Positions 14,311 to 23,417 are shown, counted from the stretch's first letter. The stretch is 64,000 bases of DNA from CAVQUE01 sp046290435 (GCA_046290435.1 JBKAGO010000032.1:308654-372653); one strand, 5' to 3'. The notes: a model not told the origin generated them from the sequence alone. Translations and numbers: made by a program.

Positions 14311-15801
14311 CTACTCCTCCCCCACCGCGTCGACTTCGATACCGATGTCGGCAAGGCTCTCGGCGAGGGCTCGGAACTCTTCGAGAGCGGCTTCGAGGTC
14401 TTCGACGATCTCGGCGGCGATGATGCCGGGGGCGGGGAGGTTGTCGGTGTCTTCGAGGCTCTCGTCGCGAAGCCAGAAGATGTCGAGGCTGGCCTTGTCC
14501 CGGGCGACGAGCTCGTCGTAGCTGAAGCGCTTGAACCGCTCGGTCTCTTCACGCTCGCCGATTGCGCCGGGGCGATAGCTGGCGACGAAGTCGTCGAGGG
14601 CCGCCCGCGTCAGCGGGTTCTGCTTGAGCGTGAAGTGCTGGTTGGTGCGCAGATCGTAGATCCACAGCTCCTTGGTCCACGGCGTCTCCGAGCCGGGCTT
14701 GCGCTCGAAGAACAACACGTTGGCCTTCACGCCCTGCGCATAGAAGATCCCGGTCGGTAGCCGGAGCAGGGTGTGGACGTTGCATTCGTGGAGGAGCTTG
14801 CGGCGGATCGTCTCGCCGGCACCGCCCTCGAAGAGCACGTTGTCCGGCACGACGACGGCGCACTGGCCACCGATCTTCAACAGGGTGCGCATGTGCTGCA
14901 CGAAGTTGAGCTGCTTGTTCGACGTCGATGCCCAGAAGTCGTCGCGCACCACCGTCAAGTTCTGACGGTCAGCCTTGCCCTCGGCGGTCACGATGTTCAC
15001 CGACGACTTCTTCCCGAACGGCGGGTTGGCGAGCACCAGGTCGAAGCGCTCCCCCGGGTCGTCGCGCAGCGCGTCGTCGACTCGTATGGGGCTGTCGCTC
15101 TCGGGAGTCTCGATGCCGTGCAGCAGCATGTTCATCGCGCACAGGCGGGCGGTGTTCTCGACGATCTCCCACCCGGTGAAGGCGCCCGAGCGTAAGTGCT
15201 GCTTCTGTGCCCGGTCGAGATGGGGGTTGTGCTTGATTACGTAGTCGTAGGCGGCGAGGAAGAAGCCTCCCGTACCGCACGCCGGGTCACAGATCCGCAT
15301 GTCCGGCGTCGGTTGCATCACGTCGACCATCGCCGAGATCAGCGCCCGCGGCGTGAAGTACTGGCCGGCGCCCGACTTGGTGTCGGCGGCGTTGCGTTCG
15401 AGGAGTCCCTCGTAAGCGTCGCCCTTGATGTCGACGTCGAGGCCCATCCAGGTCTCGCCGTCGATCAGGTCGTGGATGAGCCGCTGGAGCTTGGCTGGGT
15501 CCTGGATCCGGTTCTGCGCCTTGCGGAAGATCACGCCGAGCATGTCGTCGGTGGTGCCGAGCTCGTTCAGGATCCGAATGTAGTGCGCCTCGAGCGCCTC
15601 GCCCGACAGCTTCAACAGCGACGGCCAGTCGAGCCCCTCGGGGACGATGTTCGGCAGTCCAAGCTGGCGCTGCTCCTCTGACATCTTCAAGAACAACAGG
15701 TACGTGAGCTGCTCGACGTAGTCACCGTACGACAGCCCGTCGTCGCGCAAGACGTTGCAGTAGTTCCACAGCTTGTCGACGAGTGCCTTCGAGCCAGTCA
15801 C
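14311..15801 (-). CDS. hsdM: Type I restriction-modification methyltransferase subunit
   Basis: 496 residues, normal for HsdM. An N-terminal helical domain (KLWNYCNVLRDDGLSYGDYVEQLTYLLFLKM) is followed by an N6-adenine methyltransferase domain: SAM motif DPACGTGG at 172-179 and catalytic NPPF at 259-262. QYFTPRAL near 147 is the usual N6_Mtase entry. With two HsdM and one HsdS it methylates adenine in a bipartite target. The GTG start overlaps the hsdS stop (GTGA, 15798-15801). All catalytic motifs are present, so methylation is expected to work. Confidence 0.95.
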   Translation of the reverse strand: MTGSKALVDKLWNYCNVLRDDGLSYGDYVEQLTYLLFLKMSEEQRQLGLPNIVPEGLDWPSLLKLSGEALEAHYIRILNELGTTDDMLGVIFRKAQNRIQDPAKLQRLIHDLIDGETWMGLDVDIKGDAYEGLLERNAADTKSGAGQYFTPRALISAMVDVMQPTPDMRICDPACGTGGFFLAAYDYVIKHNPHLDRAQKQHLRSGAFTGWEIVENTARLCAMNMLLHGIETPESDSPIRVDDALRDDPGERFDLVLANPPFGKKSSVNIVTAEGKADRQNLTVVRDDFWASTSNKQLNFVQHMRTLLKIGGQCAVVVPDNVLFEGGAGETIRRKLLHECNVHTLLRLPTGIFYAQGVKANVLFFERKPGSETPWTKELWIYDLRTNQHFTLKQNPLTRAALDDFVASYRPGAIGEREETERFKRFSYDELVARDKASLDIFWLRDESLEDTDNLPAPGIIAAEIVEDLEAALEEFRALAESLADIGIEVDAVGEE

Positions 15802-17093
15802 GGTGTCGCCTTCTTCCTGCGAGATGGGTTCCCTGCCGCCCGCTCGGTAGCGATGCGCTCGAGCAGCACCGACGCAGATTCATCGGCCGGATCCTGAGCG
15901 ACGAGCCGCCCTGAGAATGCCGCTGCAAGTATCGAGCGTCTTGCTGCAGCGACGCGCTTTAGGTTCGTCACGATCTCGTCTCGCACGCGTTCAACCGAAT
16001 CCAGATCGGATCGGATCTGGGCAATGAGTCGCCGCTGTTCCGAGAGCGGCGGCTTCGGAAACTCCACGGTCCGGAACCGCTTGAGCGCAAGGTGGGCGAT
16101 GTTGGTAGTGATACTCGCCTCTTTCATGAACCGGCGAGCGTGGAGATGGCGCCGGAAAACCAGCAGCGCCCAGTCGGATTCGACGTCATCGTGAGCGCGG
16201 AATCGAATCAGGCTGTTGGTGAACGCCACGGCTTCGGGTTCACCGCGATACATAGCCGGCCTGCCTACAAGGTGCGGGCTCTGGCCTTCGTTGAGCAGGA
16301 TGTCTCCATGGACTAGCCGGTACTTCGACCACGCTTCGTCGTCGAAGTCCATCTCCATCACGTCCGAAAGGTCGAGCCGATCTTCGAAGACGTTCGCGAC
16401 GCGCAGATAGGGGCGCACCGATGGTCCCGAGTGGTACTTCGGCGAACGCTGTCGACCGAGGTCGGTTCGACCCGCTTCGTCGACTGTCGTGACCATCCAG
16501 CCGACCGGAACGTCAGCACACGGGATCGACGCGATGAGAGTTGCCTGCATCAGCCTTCTGGTGCGAGCAAGCGCCGCCCGCAGGTCAGCCTCGGCGGCGT
16601 CGAGGCGCGAGAAGTGCTCTTCGATGGCGGCGACGATTCGTCCTTGTTCGGGCAGCGGAGGGACTGGCACCGGGAGTTTTGAGAGATCGCGCTGGTTGAT
16701 CTTCGGTAGGACAGATCGGCCCTGTTGCCCCGCCGCGTGAGCCGTGAATTCGGGAGTCAGCATCCACCAATGCAAGTACTTGACGTCGAGCGCCGTCGAG
16801 ATCGGGTACATGTCGGCGCTACAGAGCCCGCCGAATCCAACCACCACGGCCTTGGCAAGGTACGGCCGAATCTTTGAATAAAGGATGTGCCCCTCCCGAA
16901 AGAGGTGCTTGCTGCTCGTGACGCCGTCCTCGCTGACCGTCCCATAAGGCAAGAGGCGCCCCAGGTGCGACTCGATGTGGTTCGGCGCGATGTGTGGAAG
17001 ATCTGGAAAGCACGCTGGATCAACGAGGTTCGAGTCAATCGACGCAACGTCTCCAAAGTCTGCCCACACCCAGGCCGGAGGCACGGCCCTCAT
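15798..17093 (-). CDS. hsdS: Type I restriction-modification specificity subunit
   Basis: 431 residues with the duplicated target-recognition architecture. The first half ends in a conserved helix (PLPEQGRIVAAIEEHFSRLDAAEADLRAALARTRRLMQATL, in parts: LPEQGRIVAAIEEHFSRLDA). The second half repeats the pattern (PPLSEQRRLIAQIRSDLDSV...RAARRSILAAAFSGRLV). The two variable target-recognition domains read the two halves of the DNA site, and the helices set the spacer. It overlaps hsdR by 4 bp (17090-17093) and hsdM by 4 bp. It looks complete; the recognised sequence cannot be predicted. Confidence 0.93.
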   Translation of the reverse strand: MRAVPPAWVWADFGDVASIDSNLVDPACFPDLPHIAPNHIESHLGRLLPYGTVSEDGVTSSKHLFREGHILYSKIRPYLAKAVVVGFGGLCSADMYPISTALDVKYLHWWMLTPEFTAHAAGQQGRSVLPKINQRDLSKLPVPVPPLPEQGRIVAAIEEHFSRLDAAEADLRAALARTRRLMQATLIASIPCADVPVGWMVTTVDEAGRTDLGRQRSPKYHSGPSVRPYLRVANVFEDRLDLSDVMEMDFDDEAWSKYRLVHGDILLNEGQSPHLVGRPAMYRGEPEAVAFTNSLIRFRAHDDVESDWALLVFRRHLHARRFMKEASITTNIAHLALKRFRTVEFPKPPLSEQRRLIAQIRSDLDSVERVRDEIVTNLKRVAAARRSILAAAFSGRLVAQDPADESASVLLERIATERAAGNPSRRKKATP

Positions 17094-19924
17094 GCGGCCA
17101 GGGCCTCGGTGAGGTCGACAAGAAGGGCGTCGAGGTCATGGCCGAACAGTTCACGTGCCTTGAAGAGGCCGCCGTGTTGGCTGAAGGGTGGGTCTTGGAG
17201 TTCGGTGAGGTCGATGGTGAGGCTGGCGGCGAGGTGGTCGCGGATGAGGGAGAGCCAGGCGGTCTGGTCGTCGGTGAAGGTGCGGCCGGCCTGTTGTTGT
17301 TGGAGTAGCCAGGCGTCGAAGCGTTCGGCGACTCGTTCGGGCCAGGGTTCGAGCTCGTCGTCGAGGCCAAGCGTGAAGCGGACGAGTGACACGAGATTGG
17401 TGAGCACAGTGCCGGCGGAGCCCCGCACTTTGGATTCATCGAGGGTCTCGTAGGCGGCCCAGAGCTTGTCGGGAGTCCAGCGGTGCGGGGGTTTGCCGAT
17501 GGCGTCGGCGAGGTCCTTGATGTCGGCGAAAGTCGGACGCTGTGCGTAGGGCTTGGAGTAGTAGACCTGCAGCGCGGTGATCTCGTCCTGGTGGTCGTCG
17601 AGGAACTGGCGGAACGACTCGACGGTCTCCTTGGCGCGCGATTCGGCGTCGACGACGAAGTCGGCTCGGGTGATGGTGTCCTGGCTGATCTCGTCGATGA
17701 CCTGCTCGACGCTGCGTTGCACGTTCTCGAGCTCCTCGCAGAGCTGCGGATTCGACGCGATCGGCAGCAACGCTTCTTCGAACATCGCCCGCTTCGCCGC
17801 AGCAACGGTGTCGGCATCGGGATCGATCAGGCCGCTGGCCTGTTGCGCAGCGGCGATCTGACGGTCGGGATCTACGGCCTCGACCAGCCGGTGCGACAGG
17901 TCGCGCAGCGAAACTCCGGCGATCTCTTCGAGGCGCTGACGGTCGTCGGCGGCGATGCGGCTATCGAGCCGCGACAGACGCGACGCCAGCGACGAGACGA
18001 GGTCTTCGCTGACGTGGCCGAGTCGGGCCTGGTGAAGAAGCTTGCCCAGGCCGACGCCACGCTTGCGTTCGAGCGGGGTGGAGTCGATCAGCTTGGTCTC
18101 GGTCACGCCGACGGCGTCGATGAGCACGAACCGGTCCTTTGACGCTGCATCGGGGGTGACGCTCTGCAGGGTGGCGTCGTCGATGGTGCGCACGCCGCGG
18201 CCTTTCATCTGCTCGAAGAAGTTCCGTGAGCGGACCATGCGCATGAACAGCACGGCCTCGATCGGTTTCACGTCGGTGCCGGTTGCGATCATGTCGACGG
18301 TGACGGCGATGCGGGGGTTGTAGCTGGTGCGGAACGCCTGGAGGAGGTCCTCGGGCTTGTTGCCGTCGGAGGACTTGTAGGTGATCTTGGCGATCACGTC
18401 GTTGCCCTTGCCGAACTCCTCCCGCACGATGCGGACGATGTCTTCGGCATGGGAGTCGTCCTTGGCGAAGATCAACGTCTTGGGGATGTTGACCAGCCGG
18501 CCGTGCTCGTCGATCTCGCGGTCGGGGAACATCGCCGGCAGGTTGTCGCGGAACGCCTTCACGATGGTGCGGATCTGGTCCTTGGCGACGACCTTGCGGT
18601 CCAGCGACTTGGCGTCGTAGGTGAGGTCCTCATCGACGGCTTCGAGGCGTTCCTTGCGGGTCTCGCGATTGCGGAACGTCGTGACGTAACCCTGACCGCC
18701 CTCGATGGTCGAGCCATCCTCGGTGATCGCCGTCGAGAGCCGGAACACGTCGAAGTCGACATTCACGCCATCGGCGACCGCCTGGGGGAACCCGTACTCC
18801 ATCACCAGGTTCTGGTTGAAGAACCCGAACGTCTGCTTGCCCGGCGTCGCAGTGAGCCCGATGAGGAACGCGTCGAAGTACTCGAGGACCTGACGCCACA
18901 CCCCGTAGATCGACCGGTGGCACTCATCGACGATGATCACGTCGAACGCCTCGATCGGGAGATGCTCGTTGTAGTCGACCTCGACCGTGCGCTCGGGCTC
19001 GTGGTCGAACGTCGAGTGCTCGTCGAGCTCGTCGTCGAAGGTGTCGTCGCCTCGCAGGATCGAATACACCCGCTGGATCGTGGAGATACACACCTTGGCG
19101 ACCGGGTCGATGTGGTTCGAGCCGAGCCGCTGCACGTTGTACAGCTCGCTGAACTTACGGCCCGTGCCCGGCACATCGAACCCCTGGAACTCCTTCAGCG
19201 TCTGCTTCCCGAGGTTCGCTCGATCCACCAGGAACAAGATGCGCTGAGCGCCACCATCGGTGATGAGGCGTTCGGCGATGTTCGCTGCGGCGAACGTCTT
19301 GCCCGACCCCGTCGCCATCTGGATCAGCGCCCGAGGCTTGTTCTCCCGCAGCGACTGCTCGAGGTTCGAGATCGCCGCATGCTGGGCATCGCGCAGCCAC
19401 GGTGTCTGCTCCTTCGGTGGCAGCGGTTCGATGTCATGCACCCGGGCCCGCAGCGAACCGCGCTGGTGATAGAGATCCTCGGCGATCATGTCGCCGAGCG
19501 TCGCCGGTCGGTGAAACCAGAACACCCGACGCGCCGTCGGCTCGGGATCGAACCGGCACGTAAACCACGTCTCGTCGCCGGTCGTCTCGTAACCGAACGG
19601 CAGCCGCCCCTCGGCGGTGCGGTGAGCCGGGAGCTCGTCGGGGATGTTCGACTGGTACTTCACGGTCTGCCACTCGACCCCGGCCAAGGTCGTGCCCTGC
19701 TTCTTCGCCTCGATCACCCCCACCGCCTGGCGATTGACGAACAGCACGTAGTCGGCCGGCCCGGCGGCCGTGACCAACTCCCGCACAGCGACACCCTCGC
19801 CTGCGTAGAGATTGACGGACTTGTAGTCCTGCACCACCCACCCAGCGCGAGTCAGCATCTCGTCGATACGAACCCGCGCCCGGTCCTCCGGCGCGATGTA
19901 CTCGCCGAGCCCTTCCGGTGCCAT
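17090..19924 (-). CDS. hsdR: Type I restriction endonuclease subunit R
   Basis: 944 residues from the ATG at 19924. This start is chosen because TACAGT (19938-19933) is 8 nt upstream and family similarity starts there; in-frame sequence further upstream is Arg-rich and unlike HsdR. The N-terminal nuclease has D59 and E72-A-K74 in GVIEAKKQ, a PD-(D/E)XK site. The translocase has Walker A ATGSGKT (204-210), DECH box (333-336), GLTATPGKQT, and FMRMVRSRNFFEQMKGRGVR as a late helicase motif. The C-terminal helical domain contacts HsdM/S. It is first in the operon, followed by hsdS and hsdM, and all motifs are intact. Confidence 0.94.
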   Translation of the reverse strand: MAPEGLGEYIAPEDRARVRIDEMLTRAGWVVQDYKSVNLYAGEGVAVRELVTAAGPADYVLFVNRQAVGVIEAKKQGTTLAGVEWQTVKYQSNIPDELPAHRTAEGRLPFGYETTGDETWFTCRFDPEPTARRVFWFHRPATLGDMIAEDLYHQRGSLRARVHDIEPLPPKEQTPWLRDAQHAAISNLEQSLRENKPRALIQMATGSGKTFAAANIAERLITDGGAQRILFLVDRANLGKQTLKEFQGFDVPGTGRKFSELYNVQRLGSNHIDPVAKVCISTIQRVYSILRGDDTFDDELDEHSTFDHEPERTVEVDYNEHLPIEAFDVIIVDECHRSIYGVWRQVLEYFDAFLIGLTATPGKQTFGFFNQNLVMEYGFPQAVADGVNVDFDVFRLSTAITEDGSTIEGGQGYVTTFRNRETRKERLEAVDEDLTYDAKSLDRKVVAKDQIRTIVKAFRDNLPAMFPDREIDEHGRLVNIPKTLIFAKDDSHAEDIVRIVREEFGKGNDVIAKITYKSSDGNKPEDLLQAFRTSYNPRIAVTVDMIATGTDVKPIEAVLFMRMVRSRNFFEQMKGRGVRTIDDATLQSVTPDAASKDRFVLIDAVGVTETKLIDSTPLERKRGVGLGKLLHQARLGHVSEDLVSSLASRLSRLDSRIAADDRQRLEEIAGVSLRDLSHRLVEAVDPDRQIAAAQQASGLIDPDADTVAAAKRAMFEEALLPIASNPQLCEELENVQRSVEQVIDEISQDTITRADFVVDAESRAKETVESFRQFLDDHQDEITALQVYYSKPYAQRPTFADIKDLADAIGKPPHRWTPDKLWAAYETLDESKVRGSAGTVLTNLVSLVRFTLGLDDELEPWPERVAERFDAWLLQQQQAGRTFTDDQTAWLSLIRDHLAASLTIDLTELQDPPFSQHGGLFKARELFGHDLDALLVDLTEALAA

Positions 19925-19932
19925 GGGCGGCA

Positions 19933-19938
19933 ACTGTA
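19933..19938 (-). promoter_or_regulatory. -10 element of the hsdR-led operon
   Basis: On the minus strand TACAGT lies exactly 8 nt before the hsdR ATG, with no Shine-Dalgarno between, consistent with a leaderless mRNA for the restriction operon. No clear -35 was identified. Confidence 0.45.
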
Positions 19939-20110
19939 GAAGGTCGGCTCGCCGCAAGCCGGAATGCCACCAGGCAGAAGGGGCCGGGCCTCGCGTTCCT
20001 TGGCGAAGCTTGCGGTCACGGCGACACCGCTCTTCAATGGAGTTCCTGCCACGCCCATGTGCTCTGGGGAGTCGCAGCGTGCGCCAGGTCGTGGAGGAGG
20101 TGCGACGCGG

Positions 20111-20572
20111 TTGAAGCTGAAGCGTGCCGACATCCTCCGGATCTGGGAGGAAACCCACCACGAGCTGACTGCCGAACATCGCTCAACCTTCATGCGCCGC
20201 TACGAGGTGCTCCTTCTATCTCGATTCCCAGAGGCGACGGTGAGATGGGCCGTCAGCCGGCACAAGCGTCTTGAGAAGATCCTGGTCGACGCTGCAGGCA
20301 GCCCCGAGCGTCCCACGAAGCAGGGCCTTGCAGCTGGCGTGCCCGCCAAGGGGACCATGGCACCGCCACCCGCCCAGCCAGCGCGATCCAAGAAGTCATC
20401 GCAGCCTTCGTTCCAGCGGCCAGAGGTTCCGAAGCGGCGCCAACGTCGAGGTCCGGTCACATCTCGAACACACGTCGGCACCAACTATGGGACGCCGCAG
20501 CGCAGTGGAAGGGCTATCTGCGTCGCCTGCGGGTCCCCTCGAGTAGACGGCCAGTGCGGGTGCGCAGACTGA
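20111..20572 (+). CDS. Hypothetical basic protein with C-terminal Cys cluster
   Basis: 153 residues from TTG 20111, chosen because GGAGGAG (20093-20099) precedes it. The N-terminal 55 residues are helical and charged (KLKRADILRIWEETHHELTAEH, FMRRYEVLLLSRFPEATVRWAVSRHKRLEKILVD, given in parts). A Lys/Arg/Pro-rich linker follows, then CVACGSPRVDGQCGCAD, four cysteines that could bind zinc. I do not recognise the family. It is divergent from hsdR with about 185 bp between starts, so it is outside the restriction operon but may share its control region. The start is uncertain. Confidence 0.5.
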   Translation: MKLKRADILRIWEETHHELTAEHRSTFMRRYEVLLLSRFPEATVRWAVSRHKRLEKILVDAAGSPERPTKQGLAAGVPAKGTMAPPPAQPARSKKSSQPSFQRPEVPKRRQRRGPVTSRTHVGTNYGTPQRSGRAICVACGSPRVDGQCGCAD

Positions 20573-20627
20573 ACTATCTCCGGTCCAGCATGACTGGTTC
20601 CTGCATCGTTCCTCATCACGAGAGGAA

Positions 20628-20957
20628 ATGCTCGTCGAACCGGTGGCGCCGATTCTGGAGACGCGAGCGATGACAGTCCGAGTGACCTGGGAAGCGGACG
20701 GGGCCCTGCTCCGGCACATGTTCGAAGACGAGATCGAGGTTGCTGGCGGAACGGTCCGGTGGGAAAGCGAGCTGATGGAACGTCGCAGCGTCGACACCTT
20801 CGGTGAACTCGTCGCCGTCGCCTTTGTCGCGGACCTGAGCGCCAGAGCGACAATCGCTGTGGCGAGCGCAGTGGTGAGGAAGATCCGACAGCGCGGCGGA
20901 AACATCTCTGAGCCAGAGATCGAGGACAACTGGCGGCAGCAAGGCGGGTACCTGTGA
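20628..20957 (+). CDS. Hypothetical small protein
   Basis: 109 residues from ATG 20628, with CGAGAGGAA just upstream; an internal start at 20670 (MTVRVTWEADG) is possible. The sequence alternates strand-like and helical stretches: VRVTWEADGALLRHMFEDEI, ELVAVAFVADLSARATIAVASAVVRKIRQR. It loosely recalls effector-associated constant components that pair with effector proteins in conflict systems, but the match is too weak to name. Its TGA overlaps the next start by four bases (GTGA, 20954-20957). Confidence 0.5.
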   Translation: MLVEPVAPILETRAMTVRVTWEADGALLRHMFEDEIEVAGGTVRWESELMERRSVDTFGELVAVAFVADLSARATIAVASAVVRKIRQRGGNISEPEIEDNWRQQGGYL

Positions 20958-21169
20958 GCGACTGGGTCGACCCGGACACCCCCTTCACCATCGTCGGCAT
21001 CCTCGTCGCGGCGGGCGGAAGTGGGTTGCGTCGCGGACAGTATCCCCGCGTTGATGGCGGATACCGAGATCAACGCGAGGAGTGTGTGCAAGCCGCCCGG
21101 TGCTGGGTTGGCGCCGTACTCGTGCGGTCCGGGTATCAACTCTCGGGGGCGGTGGCGAAAATACACTGA
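20954..21169 (+). CDS. Hypothetical short ORF, probably truncated
   Basis: 71 residues from a GTG that overlaps the preceding stop. The first 23 residues (VSDWVDPDTPFTIVGILVAAGG) look like a genuine protein start; after that the sequence becomes Arg/Gln-rich and low in hydrophobic pattern. This may be another gene whose body was lost, leaving only its coupled start. Function unknown. Confidence 0.35.
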   Translation: MSDWVDPDTPFTIVGILVAAGGSGLRRGQYPRVDGGYRDQREECVQAARCWVGAVLVRSGYQLSGAVAKIH

Positions 21170-21173
21170 CAAC

Positions 21174-22001
21174 GTGCGCTCACCCTCCCATCTTGCCGTG
21201 GTGCTCATGTCTGGTGGTGCCGCCGCGGTGGGCGTCGGCACACTTCTTGCGTTGCTGGTAACCGGGGAAGCAGAACCGCTGCTCTTCTGGGCGTCGCTCA
21301 CAGCAGGGATCGGCGGTGGCCTGGTTGCTCACTTCCGCGACCATCGCGACGTGCGCAGAGCCCGGGTAGGCATCGCCGCGGGCGCGCTCGTCGTCGCAGG
21401 ATCGCTGGCTGTGGGCTACTTCGGCAGCGAAGCTGATGAACGACGCCCGACATTGGTGGAGGCAGCAAGCGAAGCTGCTGAGCCGCCAGCGGCGCAAGCA
21501 ACCCCCGCGGACGGCGCCGGCACAGCGGCCGAGCAAGATCTCGACGGCTGGTACGGCAACGCACGGTTCGGGTTCTCGTTCCCCTACCCAGTCACCTGGA
21601 CAGGGGCCGAGCCGCAGAATGGCGGTGGAATTTCTTTGGCGGATCCTGACCCCGATGCCCCGGCTCGCATTAGCGCCTCAGGGAGCCACAACGCCATGGG
21701 GCTCCTCGACCCAGCCGATGACGTCGCGGTGTTGGACGAGCGCATCGTCAGCTTGCCCGTATGGGAGTGGGCTGACGAAACACAGGTCCGCCTCGGCTAC
21801 TCGGTCTACGGAGTTCGTCGGGTTGAGCGGGCAGACGCCGAAACGTGCATCGTGCAGCAAGCCGAAGTCGGGGAAGCCGACGGGGCGGGCCGCGTGGTGA
21901 CGATCAGTCTCTGCGCCGCCAACGCCGTGTTCGACGACTACCGGCCACTGTTCGACCGGATCCTCGCCGAGTACAAGGTGGAGGCCGAATGGTGGGGATG
22001 A
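21174..22001 (+). CDS. Membrane-anchored hypothetical protein with extracytoplasmic domain
   Basis: 275 residues from GTG 21174. TACACT (21162-21167) lies 6 nt upstream with no Shine-Dalgarno, fixing a leaderless start. Three hydrophobic segments occupy residues about 6-90 (LAVVLMSGGAAAVGVGTLLALLV; LLFWASLTAGIGGGLVAHF; GIAAGALVVAGSLAVGYF, each a membrane helix). An acidic Ala/Pro linker follows, then an external domain of about 150 residues that opens WYGNARFGFSFPYPVTW, a PsbP/LpqN-like opening, and contains C-I-V and S-L-C cysteines. The role is unknown; likely a cell-envelope sensor or binding protein. Confidence 0.65.
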   Translation: MRSPSHLAVVLMSGGAAAVGVGTLLALLVTGEAEPLLFWASLTAGIGGGLVAHFRDHRDVRRARVGIAAGALVVAGSLAVGYFGSEADERRPTLVEAASEAAEPPAAQATPADGAGTAAEQDLDGWYGNARFGFSFPYPVTWTGAEPQNGGGISLADPDPDAPARISASGSHNAMGLLDPADDVAVLDERIVSLPVWEWADETQVRLGYSVYGVRRVERADAETCIVQQAEVGEADGAGRVVTISLCAANAVFDDYRPLFDRILAEYKVEAEWWG

Positions 22002-22445
22002 GGAAACCGGGCATTAGTCCGCGCGGGCGAGAAGAGGGCAGCATCGCCTGAGGTTCGCTGAACGTCCTTCCTGCGGGCGCGTTCTTCGCTATCGCGGGAC
22101 TTGCCCTGCGACCGCACCGAACGAGCGCAAGCAAGACCTTGCGGTGCCGGCCCCTCAGCGCCACGCGTCGGAGTAGTCAGCCGGGTGCCGCAATTCACGA
22201 TCCGGACCTTCGTGCCGACAGGTAGCGAGCACGATCAGGCTTTGCCGCTTCCAGGATCCTCGCCGGTTGGAGCGTTGCCGGCCGCAGTGCACGAGCTGTG
22301 TTCGCTTCGTGCCTCGCGTAGATCAGCTGCTGATTCGACGGCTCGAATCGCGACACGGCGCTCGACGCGTCACGCGGCGGCGTTACCAGAGGTAGCCAAC
22401 CCTGACTCGACAAGTCGCTGACTGACGCTGATACGGAGGACACCG
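22002..22445. other. Intergenic interval, no supported gene
   Basis: 444 bp between the membrane protein and the lipoprotein. Short open frames on both strands have no initiation signals and poor composition. The last 12 bases contain the GGAGG used by the lipoprotein at 22446. I see no RNA gene or clear terminator. Confidence 0.5.
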
Positions 22446-23120
22446 ATGCTCACAACCGCCGCTCTAATCTGGACTCGAGCGCTGCTGGCGCTCGTTGTCA
22501 TCGCAGCTGTCGGCGCATGCGGTGGCGACGACAGCGACCCGGAGTCCGCAGCTGCCGAAGCCGCTGCCGAATCCGGCGCGTCTACCTCGGCGGAGCCCAC
22601 AGACGCTGATGAACCCGTTGAAGCGGCGCCGGTAGAGCCCTCGGGCGAGGAACTTCGCCCGGCTGAGGAAGTCGTCGAGGAACAGAACCGCAGCGCGGCC
22701 ATCGACGGGGCGTTGGGTCAGCGCCAAGAACTCGATGACGGCGTCTTCGTCACCGTTGAAGACATCACCCTGTTCCCGGGCAGGGTCGCCGACCAGGAGT
22801 GGCAACCAACCCACATCGTCACGGTCCGCGTCGAGAACACCAGCGGCGAGGTGGGGTCGGTGCCTTCCATGGCGATCCGCTGCTCGAACTACGAAGAGGA
22901 CGGCGGCTGGTACTCGTCATCGACCGTCGGCATCGGTGATGAGATGCCCGCAGGCACCTTTCGCGAAGGCGAGGTGCACCTCGCCGTACCCGAGATCGAC
23001 GGACTAGCCGTCAAGGACTGCGCCGACCCTGTGGTTCGAGTCACCGGCGGAACAGGCTTCTACCTCGACGGCGACGAGCCCACCAGCATCGACTTCCCCG
23101 CGCCCCTCTTTGGGCAGTAG
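22446..23120 (+). CDS. Secreted lipoprotein, DUF4352-like
   Basis: 224 residues, preceded by ACGGAGGACACC. A lipoprotein signal peptide (ALLALVVIAAVGAC) has its lipobox Cys at about residue 22. A long acidic Glu/Ala/Pro-rich linker (about 25-75) would span the envelope. The folded domain (about 90-224) contains VFVTVEDITLFPG, THIVTVRVENTSGEV, MAIRCSNYE and LAVPEIDGLAVKDCADPVVRV, the beta-sandwich pattern of DUF4352/telomeric-like immunoglobulin domains. Two cysteines could form a disulphide. The role is unknown; it sits with another envelope gene downstream of the restriction locus. Confidence 0.75.
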   Translation: MLTTAALIWTRALLALVVIAAVGACGGDDSDPESAAAEAAAESGASTSAEPTDADEPVEAAPVEPSGEELRPAEEVVEEQNRSAAIDGALGQRQELDDGVFVTVEDITLFPGRVADQEWQPTHIVTVRVENTSGEVGSVPSMAIRCSNYEEDGGWYSSSTVGIGDEMPAGTFREGEVHLAVPEIDGLAVKDCADPVVRVTGGTGFYLDGDEPTSIDFPAPLFGQ

Positions 23121-23178
23121 CGCGCCGACCTGCACCGATCAGAAGCCTGGCTCGTCGGCGAACGGAGGGAATCCCGAC

Positions 23179-23409
23179 ATGGGCAGAGAACCAACCAACC
23201 CATGGTGGCGCAGCGGTCCGTCCGCCACGCGCGTGCACATGTGCGTGTCCTGGTTCGCGGTCATGGCAACCATGCTGCCCTACGTTCTCCGGGCCGCTCA
23301 CGGGGCACCAGGATCACCCACAACGGCGTCAGCGATCGGCCACGTCCATGGCACTGCCAAGCACACCGCTCTCAGAGACCACAGGCCGACCGTCTGTGGC
23401 CTTCTATAG
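23179..23409 (+). CDS. Hypothetical small protein with one hydrophobic segment
   Basis: 76 residues from ATG 23179, with GGAGG (23164-23168) at a reasonable distance. The middle, MCVSWFAVMATMLPYVLRAAHG, given in part, may be a membrane segment; the flanks are polar. It ends 8 bp before the HNH-WYL gene, so it could be co-transcribed or translationally coupled. No family is recognised, and the frame could be fortuitous. Confidence 0.35.
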   Translation: MGREPTNPWWRSGPSATRVHMCVSWFAVMATMLPYVLRAAHGAPGSPTTASAIGHVHGTAKHTALRDHRPTVCGLL

Positions 23410-23417
23410 GCGGAGAC

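Noticed and set aside
18449..19939. 496-codon plus-strand frame opposite hsdR
   Set aside because: Antisense to the HsdR translocase motifs; no initiation signal.
20628..20957. Naming the 109-residue protein as an effector-associated constant component
   Set aside because: Only a vague strand-helix resemblance; no diagnostic motif could be confirmed by eye.
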